Source of the DNA: Candidatus Chloroploca asiatica
GTDB taxonomy: Bacteria; Chloroflexota; Chloroflexia; Chloroflexales; Chloroflexaceae
Assembly: GCF_002532075.1 (NCBI RefSeq)
Contig: NZ_LYXE01000072.1
Location: 20,829 to 84,828 of the forward strand
Direction of reading: 5' to 3'
DNA length: 64,000 nucleotides
In this document: piece after piece, positions 45,162-52,431 of the stretch
Layout: every line of letters starts with the position of its first letter
Numbering within the stretch: position 1 is the stretch's first letter
Position numbers and translations under genes: made by a program
The notes under the pieces: generated by a model
Databases searched by the model: none
What the model was told of the DNA's origin: nothing
The model's input: only the letters and a program-made list of their open reading frames with translations

Positions 45162-46136
45162 CTATACCGGATTAATTTCTGGAAGACCATTACGGTTGGG
45201 TAGATGACGGATGACCCCTGGCTGATAAAAATGGCCCTCATCATCAAAATAGGTCGCGCCAAGGGTGGCTGCGTCGCCGCGTGCGCGACGTAGCAATTTG
45301 GCGGCATACCCAGTGTCCGAAAGCCGGAACTGGGAACCACCTTCAGCAACTGGTAGTTCATCCATAAATTTGTTGCGTGCCCCGGTAAGCATACAGATTC
45401 GTCCGGCCATGTTCTCGACCTGAAAAAAGACATCTTCAAATTCAATCGGGCGCACGTCGGTATACGGTGGCACCGCATAGAGCCGCTTTTCACGCCCTGC
45501 CGAGAGCAGCGTGAGATGGGCGGCCTGGTGCAACGCAGGCGTATCCCAGCGTGGAATGGGGCTGGGGCTCATCAGATAGCGCCCGTGGACAAGAACAGGG
45601 TAGCTGGCACCCTGCATAAACCGTCCGAAGCGCACCAGTTGTTCATAGAGCGTCAGCCACATCTGGGCATAATCGGCATCGGCGTGCATCTCGCGGGCAC
45701 GTGAACTATCGGGTTGCACCTGGCGCAGGGGTTCTGGATCGGGTACCTGCAAGACAAGCACCTGCCCCTCGCGCAGACGTTCCTCGGGCACGCGATGGCG
45801 GCTCTGGATGACCGTGGCGGCCAGGGTATCGGTTGTGGTGGCGACACCCGTCATGCGGGCAATGAAGCGGCGCAGGTTAGCCGCGTTGACCGAGTCGTCG
45901 GCACCCTGGTCGATCACCTTGAGCGTATCAACCGGACTCACGATGCTCAGCGTAACCTGGAGGCCGCCGGTGCCCCACCCGCGGGCAATCGGCAACTCGC
46001 GGCTGGCATAGGGCACCTGGAAGCCGGGAATGGCAATGGCTTTGAGCATGCGCCGACGCAATTCACGCTTCGCGAACGCATCCAAGAAACCGTAGCTGAA
46101 ATCCTGACGAGGATGGGCAAGCGAGGCAAGGCTCAT
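45162..46136 (-). CDS. phnJ: PhnJ homologue lacking the iron-sulfur cysteines
   Basis: The 324-residue protein is clearly PhnJ. It has LKAIAIPGFQVPYASRELP with the radical-bearing glycine, GWGTGG, VIDQGADDSVNAANLRRF, SPSPIPRWDTP and GREKRLYAVPPYTDV. E. coli PhnJ has CAICG and CSDTDYC near its end, providing the [4Fe-4S] ligands and the catalytic Cys. Here the matching segments read CMLTG and LSDTGYA. Only one Cys exists in the whole protein, so radical SAM chemistry as known seems impossible. A 46-residue C-terminal extension follows. ATGA overlap with phnI. Confidence 0.85.
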   Translation of the reverse strand: MSLASLAHPRQDFSYGFLDAFAKRELRRRMLKAIAIPGFQVPYASRELPIARGWGTGGLQVTLSIVSPVDTLKVIDQGADDSVNAANLRRFIARMTGVATTTDTLAATVIQSRHRVPEERLREGQVLVLQVPDPEPLRQVQPDSSRAREMHADADYAQMWLTLYEQLVRFGRFMQGASYPVLVHGRYLMSPSPIPRWDTPALHQAAHLTLLSAGREKRLYAVPPYTDVRPIEFEDVFFQVENMAGRICMLTGARNKFMDELPVAEGGSQFRLSDTGYAAKLLRRARGDAATLGATYFDDEGHFYQPGVIRHLPNRNGLPEINPV

Positions 46137-47242
46137 TGCACGTCTCCTGGCTCTGTGGGTGCGTCGGTGGCCGTTGCGCGGGCGTCACGAAGGGCATCGA
46201 GGCCACTCTGGAATGTGACATAGTGAGGGAGTTTGTAGTGAATGCAAAAACCAGACGCTTCGACGGGTTCAGTATGGTAGAGCACAAACTCTTCGCTATG
46301 GGCCGGATGGGGCTGCGGGGCATCCATCTCGAGATCGAGCATCGCCCCGGCGATGCATTTGACCTCATTCCAGCCCAGGGTTGCCGTGTACCCGAGGCGC
46401 AATTCGGTGGCCTGCGTATTGACGACCTCGCACTGGCTGACCCGCACCCGCCCGATGCTAAAGGGTTCGCCGGTGACGGGATGGCGCAACCGCACATCGG
46501 CATAGGCCAGACGCAACTCGTTGACGGTCGGGTGGGCGAGGCCATAGCCACGCATACTGGCATAGCCAAGTGCCAGCACGCCCCCCGTATCGGCGCGTGC
46601 CAGGGCTTGCAGACGATGGGCACGAGGGGCCGGAAAATCGGCCGGCTCGCGGGTCAGATCAGGTAAAGAGGCCGGATCGGTGGGCAGAACTTCAGGCACT
46701 GCCGCAAGCAAACCTTCGCTACGCTGCCAGTCAGCGACCGCCAGCGGCGATGGATCGTACGAGGGAGGAACCTCGCCCGCTGGTGCATCAGATGACACGG
46801 TAGCCGCAGGAGGTGCGGGCGCACTGCGATCCTGATTGTCCTGATCGAGCAGATCAAGTCGCAGCAAGCGATGGCTATAATCAAGACTCGGCCCGAGGAT
46901 CTGCCCCCCTGGGATATCCTTGAATGAGGCCGAAATGCGGCGCACCGTCAGCAACTCAGTCTGCGTCACCGGCTCGGCATAGGCAAGGCGGGGTTGCGTC
47001 GAACGATAGGCCCGCAAGAGTAACACCGCCTCGTAGAGATCGCCACCCGTTTGGGCGAGCGCAAGTGCAGCCAATTCAGGCGCATAGAGGGAACCTTCGC
47101 CCATCACGCGATCAACAAGATACGGCAGGCTCGCTTCGATCATCCGCACCGTCGCGAGGCTCAACGGAGCGTTGAGCAACTGATGCAACTGCTCGGATTG
47201 AAGGATCGCCGCCTCGCCGCCGCGTGCTGCCACATACGCCAT
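46133..47242 (-). CDS. phnI: C-P lyase core subunit PhnI
   Basis: The 369-codon gene has AYVAARGGEAAI at the start, VDRVMGEGSLYAPELAALAL, RRISASFKDIPGGQILGP, ALGYASMRGYG and the metal-site region CIHYKLPHYVTFQ. With PhnG and PhnH it joins phosphonate to ribose triphosphate from ATP. A Pro/Ala-rich insertion lies near 145-190. The start at 47242 shares one base with the phnH stop (TGATG). The longer frame to 47353 runs into phnH and is not used. Confidence 0.92.
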   Translation of the reverse strand: MAYVAARGGEAAILQSEQLHQLLNAPLSLATVRMIEASLPYLVDRVMGEGSLYAPELAALALAQTGGDLYEAVLLLRAYRSTQPRLAYAEPVTQTELLTVRRISASFKDIPGGQILGPSLDYSHRLLRLDLLDQDNQDRSAPAPPAATVSSDAPAGEVPPSYDPSPLAVADWQRSEGLLAAVPEVLPTDPASLPDLTREPADFPAPRAHRLQALARADTGGVLALGYASMRGYGLAHPTVNELRLAYADVRLRHPVTGEPFSIGRVRVSQCEVVNTQATELRLGYTATLGWNEVKCIAGAMLDLEMDAPQPHPAHSEEFVLYHTEPVEASGFCIHYKLPHYVTFQSGLDALRDARATATDAPTEPGDVQ

Positions 47243-47793
47243 CAACCCACCTCCACCCTGGTCGTCCGTGGCAGGCCAATGACCTGATCGCCATCCACGA
47301 GATAGAGATCCCAGCCAAGCGGATAGACAGCCACCGTCGCACGGGCACGCCAAAGTGCGTCAGGCAACCGAGCAACCGTGATCGTCAATGGCTGGGCAAG
47401 ACCGGGGCCACTGAGGTGCAACGGCGTTCCATGCGCAAAACCACAGCCGAGCACCAGGGTTGCCCCACGATCCGGCTCGGCGTAGGTACCAAGCGGTGCC
47501 GTCACGAGCAGATCAAGCTCGGCGAGCGTGAGTTGAGGATAAAATTGGTAGGGTGCGTGGATCGGCGGAAGTGGACGTCCGCCGGTTGCGGCGAGAGCAG
47601 GCACAAGATCGTCATAGGGCGTAAAAAAACCGGTCTCGAGATCAAGCAACGTCTCACCGATGGCAACAAAGGCGGCCAGGCCAGCGGCGGGGAGGCGCTG
47701 AGGGCGTCCAGGGTAACTGAACGCCCACATCAACGCCGTAAAGGTCGCGTGCTGACGGAGTTCGGCGGGAGTCATGTGCGGCATAGACATCAA
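47242..47793 (-). CDS. phnH: C-P lyase core subunit PhnH
   Basis: The 183-residue protein has TFTALMWAFSYPGRPQRLP (the family's F-x-x-L-x-A-M-S-x-P-G region), ETLLDLETGFF, and LVLGCGFAHGTPLHLSGPGL near 125. PhnH is part of the PhnGHIJ core. Start and stop overlap phnG and phnI by a few bases, so the genes are tightly coupled. The length is normal. Confidence 0.88.
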   Translation of the reverse strand: MMSMPHMTPAELRQHATFTALMWAFSYPGRPQRLPAAGLAAFVAIGETLLDLETGFFTPYDDLVPALAATGGRPLPPIHAPYQFYPQLTLAELDLLVTAPLGTYAEPDRGATLVLGCGFAHGTPLHLSGPGLAQPLTITVARLPDALWRARATVAVYPLGWDLYLVDGDQVIGLPRTTRVEVG

Positions 47794-48209
47794 AACGTCT
47801 CCAGATCAACCCTCGTTTGCCCAACCGCACGCATCAAAGCTTCATCGGTCTCCGCCAGATCAGCAGCCTGGGTGCGGGCAAAATCGGCGATGGCAGGGCC
47901 AGCGATCCCGGCACGATGGGCGGCATCGATAAGTGCAAGGGCAAGCGCCTGTTCAAGATCGCGCCCAAGACAGGCTGCATACCCTTCAACCCTAGCGACA
48001 CGGACATGAGCCTCGGCCAACAAAATCTCGCCCAGATAAAAACTGCTCTCCTGGGCCGTTTCACGAAATGGCAACATCGCCAATCCTGTTCGGTTGCGCA
48101 ACACCTCTACCGGCTCAAGGCGCGGCAGCAGATCCTCCGCAAAGCGCTTGACCGCATCCGCAGGGGAGCGGGTCAAGATATCCAATAGCTCGTGTGCTTG
48201 CATCAGCAT
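47790..48209 (-). CDS. phnG: C-P lyase core subunit PhnG
   Basis: The 139-residue protein shows the PhnG pattern: VLRNRTGLAMLPFRETAQESSFYLGEILLAEAHV, then GYAACLGRDLEQALALALIDAA. PhnG joins PhnI in the first step of phosphonate ribosylation. It starts the compact phnGHIJ block. A second ATG six bases on (48203) is an alternative start. No phnF regulator or phnCDE transporter lies nearby. Confidence 0.9.
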   Translation of the reverse strand: MLMQAHELLDILTRSPADAVKRFAEDLLPRLEPVEVLRNRTGLAMLPFRETAQESSFYLGEILLAEAHVRVARVEGYAACLGRDLEQALALALIDAAHRAGIAGPAIADFARTQAADLAETDEALMRAVGQTRVDLETF

Positions 48210-48279
48210 AGCCTACTGCATTGAGATTAAGCCGGCGTTAACTTCGTGAAAAGATTACGTAAAAGAAGCCCGGACAGGT

Positions 48280-49104
48280 TCAACACGCAAAACCGCACCT
48301 CGTCAGATAGGCCATCCCACGGGGGATGTGCGCATGATCTTCGAGTTCAAGCAACAGACGTGGCTGATGGGACAAGGTTTGCAGGGCGGTAAAAAAGGCA
48401 TACCAGTTGATCGCGCCATCACCGGGCGCCCAATGACGGTCAAGGTGCCCATCGGTATCCTGAAGATGCACATGCGCAAGCAGATCGCCGGCTTCGCGCA
48501 CCCACTGATCAGGGGTAGGGCCACCGATTTGCTGCATCATGCACACATGGCCTACATCAATGCTGAGCCGTACGAGAGGCGTATCGAACGAACGCACCAG
48601 ATCAAGCAGGGGGGCCACACTGCCATCGGCAATCGTCTCGATCACCAGCATGCAATCAAGCGCCTCGGCCTGGGGCAACAGTGGCTCGATGACCGCATGG
48701 GCCTCTTTGATTGTCCACTCACGACGCGCAAACGGGGTAAAGACGTGGGCCGGGGTGCCAAAGCAGAGAAAGGGACTATGCAGCACCATATGGGTCGCGC
48801 CAACCGCCTCGGCAAACGCGAGGCCCTGGCGCAGCCGTTCGATGACCACCTGGCGCACCTTTGGATCGTAGGGGGCCAGATCGAGGCCAAGAAACGGCCC
48901 GTGGATGCCCAGACGCCCGGTATAGCCACGAAGCATCTCGCGAGCATGGCGAGCGGCGGTGCGCCAATCACCATCAAGGACTTCGGGCGCAATCGGATCC
49001 TGGATTTCAAGATCACGCGGCCCATCGAGCAACCAGTCGCGATAGACTTCAAGGTCTTTGATCTGTAAGGCCGCCCCCATCAGCGGCACCGTTTGCTGGA
49101 TCAT
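48280..49104 (-). CDS. Xylose-isomerase-like TIM barrel protein
   Basis: The 274-residue protein resembles the sugar phosphate isomerase/epimerase (AP endonuclease 2) fold: GIHGPFLGLDLAPYD, MVLHSPF, MLVIETIADG, LSIDVGHVCMMQ, AHVHLQDTDGHLDRHWAPGDG, LLLELED. The His, Glu and Asp metal ligands are present. It lies between a PLP enzyme (three bases upstream) and phnG (70 bases downstream) on one strand. It may work on the ribose phosphate or another product of the phn pathway; this is inferred from position only. Confidence 0.75.
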   Translation of the reverse strand: MIQQTVPLMGAALQIKDLEVYRDWLLDGPRDLEIQDPIAPEVLDGDWRTAARHAREMLRGYTGRLGIHGPFLGLDLAPYDPKVRQVVIERLRQGLAFAEAVGATHMVLHSPFLCFGTPAHVFTPFARREWTIKEAHAVIEPLLPQAEALDCMLVIETIADGSVAPLLDLVRSFDTPLVRLSIDVGHVCMMQQIGGPTPDQWVREAGDLLAHVHLQDTDGHLDRHWAPGDGAINWYAFFTALQTLSHQPRLLLELEDHAHIPRGMAYLTRCGFAC

Positions 49105-49107
49105 CGT

Positions 49108-50304
49108 TTACTCCTTTGCAGCAGCGGCAAACCCACGGGAGAGATCGGCCTGAATATCAACCGCATCCTCAATACCAACCGAGAGGCGCAGCAAACCGTC
49201 ACCAATGCCAAGGGCATGGCGGCGCTCAACCGAGAGCGAGCGATGGGAAGAGCAGGCCGGATAGAGAATCTGACTGGCGACACCGCCGAGCGTCGTGACA
49301 GGCAAGATCATCTGCAGGGCATCGAGGAAGCGCAGCACAGCGGCTTCGTTGGCCTGCACCAGATCAAACGCAACCATCCCGCCTGCACCGTTCGGCAACA
49401 GTTGGCGCATCAGGTGATGCTGGGGATGTGACGACAAGCCAGGATAGTAGACCTGGGCCACGCCGGGTTGCTCGACAAGCCAGTTGGCAACCTCGACGGC
49501 ATTGCGGCAATGCTCACGCATGCGCAGGGGCAGCGTGCGCAAGCCACGCAACGCAAGATAGGCGGCATGCGGATCGAGCAGGCCGCCAGTCAGGATCGTC
49601 AGATTGCGCAACTCGGTGACATACGACTCGCCAGCCAGCACAATGCCACCAAGCACATCATCGTGACCAGCAAGATACTTGGTCAAACTATGCAACACAA
49701 TATCGGCCCCCAGTTCGAGTGGCCGCAACAGATACGGCGTCGCAAAGGTCGCATCAACCACCAATTGCACATCGTGTTCGTGACAGAGCCGAGCCGCTGC
49801 CGAAACATCACAGAGGCGGAGCAACGGATTCGAGATCGGCTCGAGGATCAGCGCCCGGGGACGATGCTCGGCCAGCGCCGCCGCGAGGGTGGCGCGGTTC
49901 GTTGCGTCGACAAAAACCGGACAGACCCCCATGCGGCGCATGATCGTATCAACCAGGGCAAACGTCGCACCATACGAGTCCTGGGCCACCAGCAGCGTAT
50001 CGCCGGCCTGTAACCCGGTGAGCAACAGGGCGAGATGGACGGCAGCCATACCCGAAGCACACGCACGCGCCACCGCTGCCCCTTCCATCTGGCAAAGCGC
50101 CATTTCAAGCGCAGCATTGGTCGGGCTACCATAGCGCGAATACGAAAAGCCTGGCGCGTCGCCCCCGAGCATCGCGTGGAGGGTCGCAGCATCAGAGGCC
50201 CGGTAACTCACCGCCAAGTCAATACCGGGAACAGAGGGAATCGAAGGATTGCCTTCTTCGGGACGGCCAGCGTGGACTGCGATGGTAAAGAGACTCTCAG
50301 ACAT
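49108..50304 (-). CDS. Cys/Met metabolism PLP-dependent enzyme (cystathionine gamma-synthase/lyase family)
   Basis: The 398-residue fold-type I enzyme has YSRYGSPTNAALE, the DSYGATFALVDTI segment, VVDATFATPYLLRPLELGAD and the PLP lysine in HSLTKYLAGHDD. The C-terminal SLGGVE segment of the family reads TTLGGVASQILYP. It could be a cystathionine synthase or lyase, or methionine gamma-lyase; the residues seen do not settle this. It heads a probable operon with the TIM-barrel gene and the phn block. Confidence 0.85.
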   Translation of the reverse strand: MSESLFTIAVHAGRPEEGNPSIPSVPGIDLAVSYRASDAATLHAMLGGDAPGFSYSRYGSPTNAALEMALCQMEGAAVARACASGMAAVHLALLLTGLQAGDTLLVAQDSYGATFALVDTIMRRMGVCPVFVDATNRATLAAALAEHRPRALILEPISNPLLRLCDVSAAARLCHEHDVQLVVDATFATPYLLRPLELGADIVLHSLTKYLAGHDDVLGGIVLAGESYVTELRNLTILTGGLLDPHAAYLALRGLRTLPLRMREHCRNAVEVANWLVEQPGVAQVYYPGLSSHPQHHLMRQLLPNGAGGMVAFDLVQANEAAVLRFLDALQMILPVTTLGGVASQILYPACSSHRSLSVERRHALGIGDGLLRLSVGIEDAVDIQADLSRGFAAAAKE

Positions 50305-50418
50305 AACAGGCTCCTGATGACTACAACGCGTACGTATACTGATACTGACTCACGTACGCTTCCTGGGGCTACGCCCCTACACGCATGAACAGTTAGGACT
50401 GCCGCCCTCAAAACCCGT

Positions 50419-50471
50419 GCTTGTGCTGGTGAAAACGGCCAACGAAGCTGGCCGTTTTCACCAGCACAAGC
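50419..50471. repeat. Dispersed palindrome, third GTGCTGGC/T-GAAAACGGCC copy
   Basis: GCTTGTGCTGGTGAAAACGG and matching arm are near-copies of the palindromes at 8529 and 38140, with a compensating T/A change in both arms. The compensating change suggests that the stem itself is kept. An AGGACTGCCGCCCT hairpin lies just upstream. Confidence 0.8.
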
Positions 50472-50507
50472 GAGCTTCAGAGAAGCGTAGCGGATGCAGG
50501 GCAGCGA

Positions 50508-50969
50508 TCAATCAAAAAGATGGATATCGAGCTGGACATGCGCACTCTGCGTTGGATCAAGCGAACCGAAGATGACCTCGGCCAGCAACGTAGGGTGAGG
50601 TGCCGTAGCAAGCGCAAAGAGATGAGTAGAGCAGGGGCTATCACTGGCACCAAACCCCGGCACAGGCATTGTAACACCAGAAACAGATGCAAGCGCACGA
50701 CACCAGGCATGCTCCATCCGCCCGGTGCCAGTCAACGTCCAGGCAGCGCGGAGGTGTGCTTGCGCCCGGAGATAATCAATATGCCAGTGCAGGCGAGGTT
50801 TGTGGGCGTTCGCGTGATGCTTGAGGCGCGCCGCCAACCCACCCGAACCAAAGGCACTGCCCACATAGAGGTAAAACCCCGGGGCAAACGCAAAAGAACC
50901 CAGACGCCCAATCTGAAGTTGAGTGAGCGTCTGGTCAAGTTGGAGTACCAGGATATAGGTACCCTTCAT
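50508..50969 (-). CDS. DUF123 (GIY-YIG-like) protein
   Basis: The 153-residue protein has GTYILVLQL, the GFYLYVGSAFGSGGLAARLKHH segment and KPRLHWHIDYL, then HLFALA near the end. This is the DUF123 family, related to GIY-YIG nucleases (YVGSA region). The family is sometimes fused to endonuclease III, which suggests a DNA repair role. The start at 50969 is chosen by family length; the longer frame overlaps the next gene. No clear ribosome site is seen. Confidence 0.8.
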   Translation of the reverse strand: MKGTYILVLQLDQTLTQLQIGRLGSFAFAPGFYLYVGSAFGSGGLAARLKHHANAHKPRLHWHIDYLRAQAHLRAAWTLTGTGRMEHAWCRALASVSGVTMPVPGFGASDSPCSTHLFALATAPHPTLLAEVIFGSLDPTQSAHVQLDIHLFD

Positions 50970-50997
50970 TGGTAGGGGTGGAAGCGGTATAGCATTG

Positions 50998-52080
50998 TTA
51001 TCGATTGGCGGCCACGGGGCGACGATTGACTTTGCCCCGCCCCCGTTGCACAGGCGGTGCCCCACGGGGAACCGTCACCCAGAGGAGACCCGTCATAATT
51101 GCAGCCGAGGCAATGCACCACATACACGTTGCACCGATGACAAAAGGTTCGAGGAACGTCAGGTAGATCGAAAAGATCGTCCCGCCGAGGGCCATGAGCG
51201 GCATCGCGAGCCTGGCATAGTGGGCAGCCTGACCTGCGCCAAAGCGATACACAAGCCACACAACCAGGAAGAAGGCATAACCAGCAACCCCCAGCACCCC
51301 AACCGGAATACCAAGGAAGGTCGCATAGACACTCTGTTGCACCGCATTGCAATCGCCAACCGGGCCACAGACCGCCTCGGCGCCACTCACTTCTACAAAG
51401 GCCAGATAGGCCGAAACAACGATCCCTGCGACAGCAAGGATTGGCACGGCCAGATTACGCCACCCGAGCAGCGGGCGATCAAAGGGCGGGCGTGTGGTAA
51501 GGCCCAACACAAAGACGGAAACTGTCATCAACAAGAGCATCAAAACCGCAATGCTATTGCCGAGCGGATCGCGCTGAAACGGGCTTACCGCAGATGTAGA
51601 TTGTGGCACCACCGCAACCTCACCCGCTTCAGTCGTGACCACCTGGGCCGCAATGACCGGTTCGATCCCCGGAATAGTAGGCCAGGCATTGCCGCCAGTG
51701 GCAAGCGCCTGTTCGATCAAACCAGGCAACAGCGCCGGAATCTCGCCACTGCCAACCATCACTGTCTCGCCAAAGACCATGGTGGGCACGCCGAGGCGAT
51801 TGTCGGGAATATTGAAGGCCGTAATCGCGGCCTGATAAAGGGTCTGACCGGCAGGCTGGCTGACGTCAATCCGCACAATCTGGAGCTGTGAACCATAGCG
51901 CGCCTGAAGCGGCGGAAAGACCTCGTCCATGACCGTATGGCAATGGGGGCAACTCGGCGAATAGAAAAAGACGGCGCGGGCGGCTGGATCAGCCGCAGCA
52001 ACGCGCCCAGCAAAAACGAACATCAGCAAGAGCGTCGCCACCCCGAGGAGCGACCAGCGTGAAACATTTCGACGTATCAT
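50998..52080 (-). CDS. Thioredoxin-like and vitamin K epoxide reductase (VKOR) fusion
   Basis: The 360-residue membrane protein has an N-terminal signal/anchor (SLLGVATLLLMFVFAGRVAAA) and an exported thioredoxin-like domain with CPHC near 45. Four to five membrane helices follow, with VKOR cysteines CGPVGDC near 245 and the quinone-reactive CMWC near 325. VKOR passes electrons from the thioredoxin partner to quinone, so the protein should catalyse disulfide formation outside the cytoplasm. The domain order is the reverse of the common VKOR-Trx fusion. AAGGAG supports the start. Confidence 0.88.
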   Translation of the reverse strand: MIRRNVSRWSLLGVATLLLMFVFAGRVAAADPAARAVFFYSPSCPHCHTVMDEVFPPLQARYGSQLQIVRIDVSQPAGQTLYQAAITAFNIPDNRLGVPTMVFGETVMVGSGEIPALLPGLIEQALATGGNAWPTIPGIEPVIAAQVVTTEAGEVAVVPQSTSAVSPFQRDPLGNSIAVLMLLLMTVSVFVLGLTTRPPFDRPLLGWRNLAVPILAVAGIVVSAYLAFVEVSGAEAVCGPVGDCNAVQQSVYATFLGIPVGVLGVAGYAFFLVVWLVYRFGAGQAAHYARLAMPLMALGGTIFSIYLTFLEPFVIGATCMWCIASAAIMTGLLWVTVPRGAPPVQRGRGKVNRRPVAANR

Positions 52081-52174
52081 CAACGTACTCCTTACGTTCG
52101 AACCCTCACGGGAATGCCAACCCAGACCACCAGCAGAGCAGCAAGCCATATCTAGGAGCGGCACCCCATCAAGC

Positions 52175-52229
52175 GTTGCTTTGCTGGCACAACCGCCAGC
52201 AAAACTGGCGGTTGTGCCAGCAAAGCAAC
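52175..52229. repeat. Perfect 25-base palindrome between divergent VKOR and cydA genes
   Basis: GTTGCTTTGCTGGCACAACC and five more bases pair perfectly around CAAAA. It lies between two divergent genes, so it cannot be a terminator for either. It shares the stem style of the dispersed palindrome family. Confidence 0.8.
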
Positions 52230-52373
52230 ACCCTTATTGTACCCAACCAGAGTAGACAACAAAATTGCATTGCCTGAAAACCCGGTTATCAGCCGACAAC
52301 CCGAACCACAAGTATCAAGCCTTCATTACCAGTTATACGATCATAACCGCACCAGGGGTGGAACCTGATACGA

Positions 52374-52391
52374 TTGTGTATATTGGCACAA
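52374..52391. promoter_or_regulatory. Rex-type operator upstream of cydA
   Basis: TTGTGTATATTGGCACAA matches the 18-base Rex consensus half-sites TTGTG and CACAA at the right spacing of eight. Rex senses the NADH/NAD ratio and often represses cydABCD. The site sits about 40 bases upstream of the cydA start, overlapping or following a TACGAT -10-like hexamer (52369-52374). Confidence 0.7.
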
Positions 52392-52431
52392 TCTCTTGAT
52401 GCCAAGGCTTTGGCCTGGCTCGGAGGCTATA

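Larger units (their letters stand above)
44744..45164 (+). mobile_element. IS200/IS605-like remnant carrying a structured RNA and no transposase
   Basis: The left side has CCCTTTAGGGCG (44744) and GGCTTTAGCC (44802), both also found in front of the TnpA gene at 63559 and 63594. The right side has GGGCTAAAGCCC (45117) and AGCCCGCCTGCGCGGGCT (45146-45163), typical end hairpins. No protein frame is convincing. The segment separates phnJ from phnK, and the phnJ stop lies in its right edge. The boundaries are estimates. Confidence 0.5.

Noticed and set aside
46243..47353. PhnI with a 37-residue N-terminal extension
   Set aside because: The extension lies wholly within phnH in another frame; the PhnI family start AYVAARGGEAAI is at 47242.
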